Source of the DNA: Streptomyces cavernae
GTDB lineage: Bacteria; Actinomycetota; Actinomycetes; Streptomycetales; Streptomycetaceae
Direction of reading: 5' to 3'
Assembly (NCBI RefSeq): GCF_004023625.1
Contig: NZ_RPDJ01000006.1
Span: forward strand, 359,780-423,779
DNA: 64,000 bases
In this document: positions 43,232 to 51,451 of the stretch, in pieces
Numbering within the stretch: the first letter of the stretch is position 1
Layout of the letters: each line of letters opens with the position of its first letter
Made by a program: the position numbers and the translations under genes
The notes under the pieces: model-generated
Told to the model about the DNA's origin: nothing
What the model saw: only the letters and a program-made list of their open reading frames with translations
Database searches by the model: none

Positions 43232-44575
43232 ATGGCGGAGCGCGACGACCCGAGCACGATCGGGCGCAGGGTGCAGCAGCTGAGAACCGAACGAGGTTTG
43301 ACGCAAAAGCAGTTGGCGGAGCCCGCGTACACCCCTGCCTACGTCTCCACCGTGGAGGCGGGCCGGGTGAGGGCCTCCGAGGAGGCACTGCGGCACATCG
43401 CGGATCGCCTGGGCATCGCCTACGAGGAACTGATCACCGGCCGCCCGGCCCACCTGGCGACCGATCTGCGGCTGCGGCTGACCGACGCGCAGCGCACGCT
43501 CGCCACCGGCGCCGCCGAGGTGGCCGCCGAGCAGTACTCGGAGCTGGCGGCCGAGGCCGAGCAACACGGCCTGGTGGCCGAGGAGTTCACCGCACTGCTC
43601 GGGCTCGGCGAATGCGCGCTGGAGACCGGGGACCTGGTCACCGCCCGCACCCGCTTCGAGGAGGCGGAGAAACGTGTCGCCGACGAGCCGCTGTCACGCC
43701 GCGTGCCCGCACTGCGGGGACGCGCGGTCGCCCACTACCTGGCCGGTGAACTCAGGTACGCCTGCTACCTGTTGGAGTCCACTCTCGACGAACTCAACAG
43801 CAGCGGGATGAGCGACCCGGGCGACCTGCTGCTGCTCTACAGCGCCATCATCGCGCCCTACATGGACATGGGCGCCCACGCCCGTGCCGCCCAGGCCGCC
43901 GAGTTCGCGCTCGCCCTCGCCCCCCAGGTCGCCGACCCCGCACTGCTGGCCCGCATGCACCGCCAGGTCGCCCGCACCCTGGTCGCCGAGGGCCGCATCG
44001 CCGAGGCCGACACCTCGCTGGCCAAGGCCGCCGAGCTCTACCGCCAGCTCCAGATCCGCACGGAACTCGCCAACTGCCATTGGATGCGCGGCTACCTCTA
44101 TGTACAGAACGGCGAACTGGGGCGCGCCGAGACCGAGTTGCGTGAGGCACGGGCCATGCTCTCGGACAAGCGGGCCGCTCTCTACAGCAGTCAGGTCGCG
44201 GTCGAACTGGCCGATGTGCTGCACCGGCGCGGCAAGTCGGAAGAGGCGTCCGCGCTGCTGCACGAGGTGCTCGGCGACCTCAGCCCGGAGCGCGGCGCCG
44301 TGCACTCCGCCGCGGCGCACCGGCTGCTGGGGATCATCGCCGAGGACGCCCGGGACACCGAGAGCGCCGAGGAACACTACGTCCGGGCACTGAGCCTGCT
44401 GGAGCGAGCGGGCGCCGCCCCAGACCTCGCGGACCTGTGCCGGCTGCTCGGCGATCTGCTGCGCCGTACGGGACGGGTGGAGGCGGCACTGGACGTGTAC
44501 CGCACCGGCCTGGGCCACCGCACGGCCCCCGGCACGACGACCCTGGGGCCGGCGCCCGCTCAACCGCCGCTGTAG
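43232..44575 (+). CDS. XRE regulator with C-terminal TPR domain (RRNPP-like)
   Basis: 447 residues. An N-terminal XRE helix-turn-helix (IGRRVQQLRTERGLTQKQLA, then YVSTVEAGRVRASEEALRHI) is followed by about ten helical repeats of TPR type to the end. This is the architecture of peptide-responsive regulators such as Rgg, PlcR and NprR, and of Streptomyces relatives. GGAGAGG precedes ATG 43232. The divergent small secreted peptide and shared TTAA motifs suggest a self-contained signalling pair. The TPR part could instead bind a protein partner. Confidence 0.85.
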   Translation: MAERDDPSTIGRRVQQLRTERGLTQKQLAEPAYTPAYVSTVEAGRVRASEEALRHIADRLGIAYEELITGRPAHLATDLRLRLTDAQRTLATGAAEVAAEQYSELAAEAEQHGLVAEEFTALLGLGECALETGDLVTARTRFEEAEKRVADEPLSRRVPALRGRAVAHYLAGELRYACYLLESTLDELNSSGMSDPGDLLLLYSAIIAPYMDMGAHARAAQAAEFALALAPQVADPALLARMHRQVARTLVAEGRIAEADTSLAKAAELYRQLQIRTELANCHWMRGYLYVQNGELGRAETELREARAMLSDKRAALYSSQVAVELADVLHRRGKSEEASALLHEVLGDLSPERGAVHSAAAHRLLGIIAEDARDTESAEEHYVRALSLLERAGAAPDLADLCRLLGDLLRRTGRVEAALDVYRTGLGHRTAPGTTTLGPAPAQPPL

Positions 44576-44717
44576 TCAGTGGTGTTGTGACCGACACACC
44601 TGAGCCGGGCGGTGCGATGCGAGAACGTTCCTGAAACCTGCCGGGCAGCGATGCAACAGGTGGCCGGCCCCGGGCCAAGGAGTGGGTGAAGGGATCACCG
44701 ACCACTTGGAGGAACGG

Positions 44718-45338
44718 GTGCCCTTAATACCCGAATGGGCCGCGGGGTCCGAACGACGCGGGAGCCGGGCCGCGCCACCGCGGCCGGACGCCGCCGGATT
44801 CTCGGCGTTCTACGAGGAGAACTTCGACGCCGTCCTCGGCTTCGTGGCCCGGCGCACGAACTGCCCGCAGGTGGCCGCGGACCTCACCGCCGACATCTTC
44901 GTCGCCGCGCTCGAGGCCGCCGGACAGTACGACCCGAAGCGCGGGTCGCCCTACGCCTGGCTGTACGGCATCGCCCGCAACGTCCTGGCCTCCCACTACC
45001 GGGGCAGCGCCCGCGAACAGCGCGCGGTGGCCCGGCTGAACGGGCACCGGCTGCTGGACGAGGAGGACATCGCCGCCCTTGAGGAGCGGATCGACGCGGA
45101 GCGGGCGGCACGCGAGCTGGCAGAGCGGCACGGCGCGCTGAGCGAGCCGCTGCGCGAGGTCCTCGATCTGGTGGCCGTGGACGGCCTCACCCCGGGCCAG
45201 GCCGCCCAGGTCCTCGGGCTCAACCGGGCGACGGTGCGCAGCCGCCTGCACCGCGCGAAGCGGCTGTTGCGCACCGCCCACCCGTCCCCCGCCCAACCCA
45301 CCGAAAACGCAGCATCTTTCTTGGAGGTTGTCTCATGA
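44718..45338 (+). CDS. ECF-type RNA polymerase sigma factor
   Basis: 206 residues. Region 2 (AFYEENFDAVLGFVARRTNC, then DIFVAALEAAGQYDPKRGSP and YAWLYGIARNVLA) and region 4 (LTPGQAAQVLGLNRATVRSR) are clear. I place the start at GTG 44718 because GGAGGA lies just upstream. The GTG at 44682 overlaps its own AAGGAG and is less likely. The stop overlaps the next start as ATGA, coupling it to a membrane-anchored partner that probably acts as its regulator. Confidence 0.85.
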   Translation: MPLIPEWAAGSERRGSRAAPPRPDAAGFSAFYEENFDAVLGFVARRTNCPQVAADLTADIFVAALEAAGQYDPKRGSPYAWLYGIARNVLASHYRGSAREQRAVARLNGHRLLDEEDIAALEERIDAERAARELAERHGALSEPLREVLDLVAVDGLTPGQAAQVLGLNRATVRSRLHRAKRLLRTAHPSPAQPTENAASFLEVVS

Positions 45339-45904
45339 ACACGCCCACCGGATACAAGCAGCGCCTGGCGTCGGAGCTGTCGGCCATGGCCACGCACCCG
45401 GCCCCCGTTACGGCCACCCGGGCCCCGGCCCGTCGTCTTCGCGTCCCGTTCACCATCGCGGCGGTGGCGACGGCGGCCGTCGCGGCGGCGGTGGTCGTGC
45501 CGACGCTGAGCGGTTCGGGCAGCTCGCCCGCGTACGCCGTGACCCAGCGGAGCGACGGCTCGGTGGCGCTGGACCTGAACCGCGCCGAGGGCCTGCCCGG
45601 CCTGCAGCAGCAACTGAAGAAGCTGGGTCTGCCGGCCGTCGTCCTGGAAGGGGACGAGAACTGCGCCACGGGCAAGCCTCCCCTGGCCCCCGGGGCCGAG
45701 GGTCGCTACCCGATGACGTACACGAACACGAAGCCCTTCAAGGGCATCATCGACCCGGACCTGATCCGGGACGGCGAGACGCTGCTCATCGTGGCGGACT
45801 TCAGGGACGACGACTCGGTCCTGTCGGTGTCCTACCGGCTGGTGTCGAAGGTTCCGACGTGCAGCGAGCCGTGGATCGGCGGCGGTCCGGACGCGACCCT
45901 CTGA
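45335..45904 (+). CDS. single-pass membrane protein coupled to the ECF sigma factor
   Basis: 189 residues. A cytosolic N-terminus of about 35 residues, one membrane helix (about 36-58) and an extracytoplasmic domain of 130 residues with two cysteines (ENCATG and PTCSEP) that may form a disulfide. The N-terminal part is too short for a classical ZAS anti-sigma domain and lacks His/Cys zinc ligands. Its overlap with the sigma gene still suggests a sensing or anchoring role. A strong hairpin terminator follows. Confidence 0.75.
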   Translation: MNTPTGYKQRLASELSAMATHPAPVTATRAPARRLRVPFTIAAVATAAVAAAVVVPTLSGSGSSPAYAVTQRSDGSVALDLNRAEGLPGLQQQLKKLGLPAVVLEGDENCATGKPPLAPGAEGRYPMTYTNTKPFKGIIDPDLIRDGETLLIVADFRDDDSVLSVSYRLVSKVPTCSEPWIGGGPDATL

Positions 45905-45910
45905 TCCGTG

Positions 45911-45943
45911 GGCGGAGCCGCGGGCGTCATCCGCGGCTCCGCC
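45911..45943 (+). terminator. 13-bp perfect hairpin after the sigma operon
   Basis: GGCGGAGCCGCGG and CCGCGGCTCCGCC with a 7-nt loop, eight bases after the stop codon. Confidence 0.85.
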
Positions 45944-46080
45944 GAGGCCGGCACACCCGTCCGCGGACCGAACACCACCGCACAGGCTGTTCCTTGCCGC
46001 CCCCGGCCGTCCGCACAGCCGCGTTGGCTAGTCTGTCCGGACACGTACGGGCAAGGCGGGAAACGAGAGTCGACGACAGC

Positions 46081-47094
46081 GTGGAGAGCCGGACGACAAC
46101 GGTGGCGGACGGGGCCCGGATGGTCGCCCGCGCCTTGGTGACCCTGGTGTTCGGCGGCGTCGCCCTGATCACGATCGTCACCGTGGCCTCGGTCCTCGGT
46201 CCCATGCTGGCGCTGGACCTCTACACGCCCGCGGTCGCCGCCTGGTGGACGGTGTTCACGGCGATCGCCGTGCAGGGCATGCCCTTCCTGCTGCTCGGCA
46301 CGGTGGTCTCCGCCGCGATCGGCGCCTTCGTGCCCGAGCGGGTGTTCACCCGGATCCTGCCGCGCAACCAGGCGCTCGCCGTGCCCGTCGCGGGCGCCGC
46401 CGGGGCTGTGCTGCCCGGCTGCGAATGCGCCTCCGTGCCGGTCGCGGACAGTCTCATGCGGCGCGGTGTGGCGCCCGCCGCGGCACTCGCGTTCCTGCTC
46501 TCCGCCCCCGCGATCAACCCGGTCGTGCTGGTGGCGACCTCCATCGCCTTCCCGAACCAGCCCGTGATGGTGCTCGCCAGGCTGCTGGCCTCGCTCGGCG
46601 CCGCGGTCGTGATGGGCTGGCTGTGGGTGCGCTTCGGGCGGGAGGAGTGGCTGCCCCGGCGCACCAAGTCCAGGACCCCGTCCGATGGCGGCGGGCGCCT
46701 GCACGTCTTCGGCACGGGACTCCGGCACGACTTCCTGCACGCCGGTGGCTTCCTGGTGGTCGGCGCGGCCGCCGCCGCGACGTTCAACATCGTCCTGCCG
46801 CGCTCGGTCCTCGACGTCTTCACCGACTCCGCCTGGCTGGCGGTGCTGCTGCTCGCGGTCCTCGCGGTGGTGCTGTGCGTGTGCAGCGAGGCCGACGCCT
46901 TCGTCGCCGCGTCACTGACCGGCTTCTCGCCGACGGCCCGGCTGGCATTCATGGTGGTCGGTCCGATGGTCGACCTGAAACTGATCGCCCTGCAGACGGG
47001 AACGTTCGGACGCGCCTTCGCGTGGCGCTTCTCGGCGGCGACCTGGGTGGTCGCCGTGGCCGCGAGCGTGCTGGTGGGATGGTGGTTGTTGTGA
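46081..47094 (+). CDS. permease (DUF318/YraQ-type), first half of a two-gene transporter
   Basis: About 337 residues with eight membrane helices. The signature PGCECASVPVADSLMRRGV and the later CVCSEADAFVAASLTGF place it in the DUF318 permease family, whose paired Gly/Cys motifs line the membrane. The next gene is its usual partner (TIGR03943). The substrate is unproven; metals or small oxyanions are suspected for the family. GTG 46081 is the most likely start (no strong RBS); internal GTGs are possible. Confidence 0.8.
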   Translation: MESRTTTVADGARMVARALVTLVFGGVALITIVTVASVLGPMLALDLYTPAVAAWWTVFTAIAVQGMPFLLLGTVVSAAIGAFVPERVFTRILPRNQALAVPVAGAAGAVLPGCECASVPVADSLMRRGVAPAAALAFLLSAPAINPVVLVATSIAFPNQPVMVLARLLASLGAAVVMGWLWVRFGREEWLPRRTKSRTPSDGGGRLHVFGTGLRHDFLHAGGFLVVGAAAAATFNIVLPRSVLDVFTDSAWLAVLLLAVLAVVLCVCSEADAFVAASLTGFSPTARLAFMVVGPMVDLKLIALQTGTFGRAFAWRFSAATWVVAVAASVLVGWWLL

Positions 47095-48083
47095 GGCGCA
47101 CGACCCAGGCGGTCCTGCTGATCCTGTGCGGGGCCGCGCTGCTGCGGATCTCGGTGGCCAGCGACCTGTATCTGCGCTATGTGCAGGCCGGGCTGCGCCC
47201 GTACCTGATCGCCTCCGGAGTGGTCCTCACTGCCCTGGGCGTGGTGGGACTGCTCCGCCGGGGCGCCGGTCACCGGGAAGACGCGCCCGCCGACGGCCGG
47301 CACGACCTCGACGAAGGCCAGGGCGAGAACCTCGGCCACGAGGGCCCCCACGGCCGGAGTGAGGACCACGGCGACGACGGCCACCACGGCCACGACGGCC
47401 ACCACGGCCACCACGGCGACGACGGCCATCACCGCGAGGATGACCACGACGGCCACCACCGCGACGACGGCCACGACGGCCCCCACGGCGACGACGGCCA
47501 CCACGGCGACGACGGCCATCACCGCGAGGATGACCACGACGGCCACCACCGCGACGACGGCCACGACGGTCACCACGGCCACGACCACTCCCGCGCCCCC
47601 CGGGTCAGCCTCCTCCTCGCCGTCCCGGCGCTCGCCCTGCTGCTGTTCCCGCCCCCGGCCCTCGGCTCCTACAGCGCCGCCCGGCAGGAGGCGCAGACCG
47701 AGGCACAGGGCGCCGGGACCTTCCCGGCGCTCCCCGCGGGCGACCCGCTCGACATCGACCTCGGTGCGTTCAGCTCGCGCGCCGAGTACGACACCGGCGC
47801 CTCGATGAGGGGCCGCACCCTGCGCCTGACCGGCTTCGTGACCCGGGGCGAGGGCACCACGTGGTACGTGTCCCGCCTGGTCGTCAACTGCTGCGCCGCC
47901 GACGCCCAGGCCCGCAAGGTCGAGGTCCGCGGCGCCGAGCCCCCGGTGTCCGACACCTGGGTCACGGTCACCGGCACCTGGCACCCCACCGGCCCACCCG
48001 GCTCCCCGAAGGCCCGCCCGGTCCTCGACGCCGCCTCGGTCCGCGAGGTGCGTCAGCCGTCGGACCCGTACGAGAAGCGCTAG
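47091..48083 (+). CDS. TIGR03943 family protein with a long His/Asp-rich insert
   Basis: 330 residues. Two N-terminal membrane helices, a soluble loop of about 105 residues (61-166) made almost entirely of His, Asp and Gly, a third helix (about 172-190) and a C-terminal OB-like domain with FVTRGEGTTWYVSRLVVNCC and VTVTGTWH. It is the standard partner of the upstream permease. The His/Asp loop contains a 90-bp direct duplication (unit starts 47411 and 47501) and would bind zinc, nickel or cobalt well. The loop supports a role in divalent-metal handling. GTG 47091 overlaps the permease stop (GTGA); ATG 47079 is an alternative. Confidence 0.82.
   Translation: MRRTTQAVLLILCGAALLRISVASDLYLRYVQAGLRPYLIASGVVLTALGVVGLLRRGAGHREDAPADGRHDLDEGQGENLGHEGPHGRSEDHGDDGHHGHDGHHGHHGDDGHHREDDHDGHHRDDGHDGPHGDDGHHGDDGHHREDDHDGHHRDDGHDGHHGHDHSRAPRVSLLLAVPALALLLFPPPALGSYSAARQEAQTEAQGAGTFPALPAGDPLDIDLGAFSSRAEYDTGASMRGRTLRLTGFVTRGEGTTWYVSRLVVNCCAADAQARKVEVRGAEPPVSDTWVTVTGTWHPTGPPGSPKARPVLDAASVREVRQPSDPYEKR
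47411..47590. repeat. 90-bp in-frame direct repeat coding for the His/Asp loop
   Basis: CCACGGCGACGACGGCCATC begins at both 47411 and 47501, and the next 69 bases also match. It is built from CACGGCGACGACGGC-type words. The period is a multiple of three, so copy-number change keeps the frame. Confidence 0.85.
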
Positions 48084-48108
48084 GCCCTGTCGACGACAGG
48101 ACCTAGCG
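48078..48108. terminator. bidirectional terminator that contains both stop codons
   Basis: CGCTAGG-c-CCTGTCG-a-CGACAGG-a-CCTAGCG is a near-perfect hairpin. The TAG of the forward gene (48081-48083) and the TAG of the reverse gene (48105-48103) are in its two arms. Confidence 0.8.
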
Positions 48109-49833
48109 GGACTGGTCAGAACGGGCCTCGTTCCAGATCCGCAGCACGGTCTGCTCCGCGAACGAGGCCGGCGACGGCTCGTTCGGCAACTGGGCGGGCA
48201 CACTGGTCTGCTTCTGCTTCTGCTTCTGCTTCTGCTTCTGCCCCTGCCCCTGTTCCTGCTCCTGTTCCTGCTTGTGCTTGCCCGGCCGGTCGGCGAAGAG
48301 CGCGAGGGTGAGGGCGAGTTGGGAGTCGTACCCCGTGCTCCACACGGTCCGCCGGGTGATCCCGCCGCCCGCCCCACCGGTGAAGAAGACGTTCGGGTAG
48401 GTCAGGCCCAGGGGACTGGCGGGCAGCGGCCGGCCCGCCATCAGCTTCGATGCGACGAGCGCCTCCTTCTCGCTCAGCACGTCGCGCACATCCGGGCGGG
48501 CCGTGTGGACCGTCCGCCCGTCCCGGATGATCTTCGTGACGGTGTACGGGGCCGCGTACCGGCCGTTCGCCGCCACTGCCGCGTACGCCGAGGCCAGCGT
48601 CAGCGGCGTCGGCGCCGTCGCCGTGGGCAATTGGGCCAGCGGTGCGCCCAGCTTCATCCGAGTCAGCGGCTCCAGTGCCGTGCCCGCCTCCACCGCGCCG
48701 TTCACGGCGTCGTTGAAGGGCTGCCGCGCGTAGTCCGAGCCCCCGTACAGCAGCCGCACCGCCCCGTCGCCGGGCTCGATCGCCACGACCGCGGTGTGCA
48801 TCCGGACGCCCTTGCCTCCGGGGTGTTCCTTGACCAGTTCATTGGTGGCGTCCTGGAGTGCCAGGTCGAAGGTGGTGTGCACGGTGTAGCCGCCGCGCGC
48901 CAACTGGTCCTCGGTGATGCCGAGCCGGTCGGCGGCCTCCTTCGCGGCGACGTCGATCAGGTACTGCCGCTGCCCCTCGGTCGCGCCCGGCGGATAGAAC
49001 CGGAAGGCCGGGAAGCGCGCCCCGTCCCGCTGCTCGGCCGAGATGGCGCCGCTCGCCGCCATCGCGTCGAGGACCCACTCCCAGCGGTACCGGAGCTTCG
49101 CCGTCACCTTCGGGTCGGAGCCCGCCTTCTCGTAGTAGGAGGGGATATTGACGATGGACGCCAGCGCGGCCCCCTGGGAGACGGTGAGGTCCTTGGGGTC
49201 GACGTCGAAGTAGTTCCGCGCGGCGGCCTTGATGCCGGCGGCGCCCCGCCCGAAGTACACCGTGTTGAGATAGCCCTCCAGGATCTCGTCCTTGGAGCGG
49301 GTGCGGTCCAGCTTGACGGCGATCAGTGCCTCGCGGGCCTTGCGGGACAGCGACTGCTCCGGACTCAGCAGCGCGTTCTTCACGTACTGCTGGGTGATGG
49401 TGGAACCGCCCTGCCGCTCCCCGCCGGTCACCGTGGCCACCACGGCGCGGGCGATCGCCCGCGGGGAGACCCCCGTGTCCGTACGGAAGGAACGGTTCTC
49501 TGCTGCGATCACCGCGTCCTGGACGTGCCGTGGGACCTGCGCCAGCGGTACGTCCTGCCGGTCGACCGGTCCGCGCCGCCCCAGATAGGCGCCCTTGTCG
49601 TCGAGGAAGACCGTGCTCTGGGTGACCGTCTCCGGGTGCGCCTTGGGGATGACAGTGAGCTTGTACGCGACGACGACCGAGCCGCACAGAGTCGCGATCA
49701 GCACCAGGAAGGCGATGAACAGCCGCCGCACCCGACGGCCCCGGCCACGGCGGAAACGGACGCGCAGCGGGATACGGCGGGAGACCGCCCGCTGTTTCAG
49801 CCGACGGGCACGCCGGCGCAGGTTCGAGGGCAT
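48103..49833 (-). CDS. GT51 peptidoglycan glycosyltransferase with a degenerate transpeptidase domain
   Basis: 576 residues. A basic N-terminus, one membrane helix (about 37-60) and a GT51 domain (about 75-260) with AAENRSF carrying the catalytic Glu, and QGGSTITQQYVKN. The following class A PBP transpeptidase domain is ruined: SxxK is replaced by AGTALEP (about 378-384), the segment that should carry SxN is missing, and KTG is replaced by GGAG (about 486). It should polymerise glycan strands but not crosslink them. The C-terminus has a (KQ)n tract coded by CTGCTT repeats. ATG 49833 with GGGGAG upstream is the start; it is five bases downstream of the sigma-like gene. Confidence 0.85.
   Translation of the reverse strand: MPSNLRRRARRLKQRAVSRRIPLRVRFRRGRGRRVRRLFIAFLVLIATLCGSVVVAYKLTVIPKAHPETVTQSTVFLDDKGAYLGRRGPVDRQDVPLAQVPRHVQDAVIAAENRSFRTDTGVSPRAIARAVVATVTGGERQGGSTITQQYVKNALLSPEQSLSRKAREALIAVKLDRTRSKDEILEGYLNTVYFGRGAAGIKAAARNYFDVDPKDLTVSQGAALASIVNIPSYYEKAGSDPKVTAKLRYRWEWVLDAMAASGAISAEQRDGARFPAFRFYPPGATEGQRQYLIDVAAKEAADRLGITEDQLARGGYTVHTTFDLALQDATNELVKEHPGGKGVRMHTAVVAIEPGDGAVRLLYGGSDYARQPFNDAVNGAVEAGTALEPLTRMKLGAPLAQLPTATAPTPLTLASAYAAVAANGRYAAPYTVTKIIRDGRTVHTARPDVRDVLSEKEALVASKLMAGRPLPASPLGLTYPNVFFTGGAGGGITRRTVWSTGYDSQLALTLALFADRPGKHKQEQEQEQGQGQKQKQKQKQKQTSVPAQLPNEPSPASFAEQTVLRIWNEARSDQSR
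48205..48241. repeat. hexanucleotide repeat coding for (KQ)n
   Basis: TCTGCT repeated about six times on the plus strand, coding Lys-Gln pairs on the minus strand near the end of the GT51 protein, then merging into CCTGTT words (EQ). Confidence 0.8.
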
Positions 49834-49838
49834 GCGCG

Positions 49839-51236
49839 TCACTCCCCGGTCCCCGACCGTGCGAGCACTTCGCCTCTCGCGTCGTACACGGTGACGCTGC
49901 CGCCGCCGTCGCCTGCGGCGCCACCCCGGCCGCCTGCGGCACCGAACTCGACCGCGGCAAGGAACAGCTTGGCGTCCGCCGCCGACAGCGGGGCGCTCAC
50001 GTACCAGACTCCCCAGCCCGGGCTGCCCGCCAGGGTGAGCACCGAGGCGGTCATCTTCTTGCCGCCCGCCCTCACCTCGACACGGCCCGGATCCCCGTCG
50101 ACGCCGTAGTACAGACCGGTCAGGAAATGGCTGCCGTCGGCAGGGTTCGCGTTCACTCCCGCGACGGAGAGGCCCGGCCGCCCGGTGTCGGCGCGTTCCT
50201 TCCCGGAACCCTCCGACTTCCCCGCGGCTTCCGAGGCTTCCGCGGCCTCGGCGGTCGGCGCGGCCCCGTCGGCCCCCTCGGCCCCCGTGGGTTTGCGCAG
50301 GTGGTCCACCGGCTCTTCCTGGGCGCGGGCGCCTGTCTCCGTGAATCCGTCCTCGGAGATCCCGCGGAAATTGTTGGGATTGCCGGGCTCCGACCAGTGC
50401 TCTCCGTCCGTGGTCAGCCAGACCTCCACCCCCGGTGCCGCCTTCACCCGCTCGCCGGGCGCCACGATGCGTATCGGTCCCGAGGTCATGTCCGACGACG
50501 TACCGGACGAGCCCGAGGCACCGTCGTCCCCGATCCGCTCGACCGCGAAGAACGCGGCAGGTGCGAGCACCGCGGCGCACACGGTCGCGACCACGGCCGT
50601 ACGGCGGCGCCGCCAGGCGCCGGCCCGCTTATGGAGGTCGTCGAGCGGAACAACGGACGGAACCACGTCGGCGGCGACCCGGGCCAACGACTTCCGCACC
50701 CCTGCGGGGTCGGTTCCGGCCGCCTTGAGGGCGCGCTTGGCGTGGGCGCGCAGCGCACCCGTCGAACAACCCAGCAGCTGAGCGGTCTCCGCCTCGGACC
50801 GGCCTTCCCAGTAGCGCAGCACCAGCACAACCCGCCATCGGGCGGCGCGCCTCGCGGCCGGACGGCGCTGCCCCCGCAAGTAGGTTCTGACGAGCTCTCG
50901 CTGCATGTGGAAGTCCACGTCGTTCCGCGGAACGCGCCGCCACCCGGCGTTCACCCGCGCCAGCGTTCTCCGCACCAACTCCTCCGCGGCCGGGAGGTCG
51001 TCGGCCAGCAGATGCGCGGTGACGACCAGCCGGGGCCAGCGGTTCCGGGCGCACACGGCGAAGGTGTGGGAGGTGCCGTCCTGGGACCGGCCGTCCTGGG
51101 CATTGCCGTCCTGGGACCGGCCGTCCTGGGCATTGCCGTCCTGGGACCGGCCGTCCTGGGCTCTGCCGTCCTGGGATCTGGCGAGGTGTTCTGACGCGAA
51201 GTCGTGCGACGCGAAGTCGTGCGATGTGGGGAGCAC
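49839..51236 (-). CDS. sigma-70-like domain fused to a membrane helix and an extracytoplasmic domain
   Basis: 465 residues. After a repeat-rich N-terminus (7 copies of a 5-residue QDG unit) there is a reduced sigma-like region (about 65-125), a clear region 4 helix-turn-helix (YWEGRSEAETAQLLGCSTGA), one membrane helix (about 212-236) and a 220-residue outer domain. Region 2 lacks a convincing core-binding helix. The layout suggests a membrane-tethered SigE-like factor or a regulator derived from one. The stop is five bases before the GT51 gene, so both are in one operon. Start GTG 51236 is uncertain because of the repeats; translation could begin later. Confidence 0.7.
   Translation of the reverse strand: MLPTSHDFASHDFASEHLARSQDGRAQDGRSQDGNAQDGRSQDGNAQDGRSQDGTSHTFAVCARNRWPRLVVTAHLLADDLPAAEELVRRTLARVNAGWRRVPRNDVDFHMQRELVRTYLRGQRRPAARRAARWRVVLVLRYWEGRSEAETAQLLGCSTGALRAHAKRALKAAGTDPAGVRKSLARVAADVVPSVVPLDDLHKRAGAWRRRRTAVVATVCAAVLAPAAFFAVERIGDDGASGSSGTSSDMTSGPIRIVAPGERVKAAPGVEVWLTTDGEHWSEPGNPNNFRGISEDGFTETGARAQEEPVDHLRKPTGAEGADGAAPTAEAAEASEAAGKSEGSGKERADTGRPGLSVAGVNANPADGSHFLTGLYYGVDGDPGRVEVRAGGKKMTASVLTLAGSPGWGVWYVSAPLSAADAKLFLAAVEFGAAGGRGGAAGDGGGSVTVYDARGEVLARSGTGE
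51076..51180. repeat. 15-bp tandem repeat, seven units
   Basis: CCGTCCTGGG followed by ACCGG, CATTG, CTCTG or ATCTG, repeated seven times; the first six units alternate ACCGG and CATTG/CTCTG to give a 30-bp higher-order period. It is in frame within the N-terminus of the sigma-like gene. Confidence 0.85.
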
Positions 51237-51451
51237 GTGCTCAAGTCCTCCGATTCCAGGGCGCGGTGACGCTCGGTGACACGTGGTCAGCGCAGGGAGG
51301 TCAGGGTCTCGGTTGGGGCCACCGGTGGATCCGGAACCCCGTGTTCGTCGTCTTCTCCATGGGTTGTGCTTCGATGGCGCGACCTACGGAACTTGTACGA
51401 GCGGCGGGGACATGAGGGTTGCAAGGGAACTGTGAGACTCCGGCGGGGGGC

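Noticed and set aside
47359..47808. Thr/Ala repeat protein (ATTATT) on the plus strand
   Set aside because: It is an out-of-frame reading of the His/Asp repeat.
49834..50580. Extension of the GT51 protein
   Set aside because: It is antisense-like low complexity overlapping the sigma-like gene; GGGGAG before ATG 49833 gives a normal PBP N-terminus.
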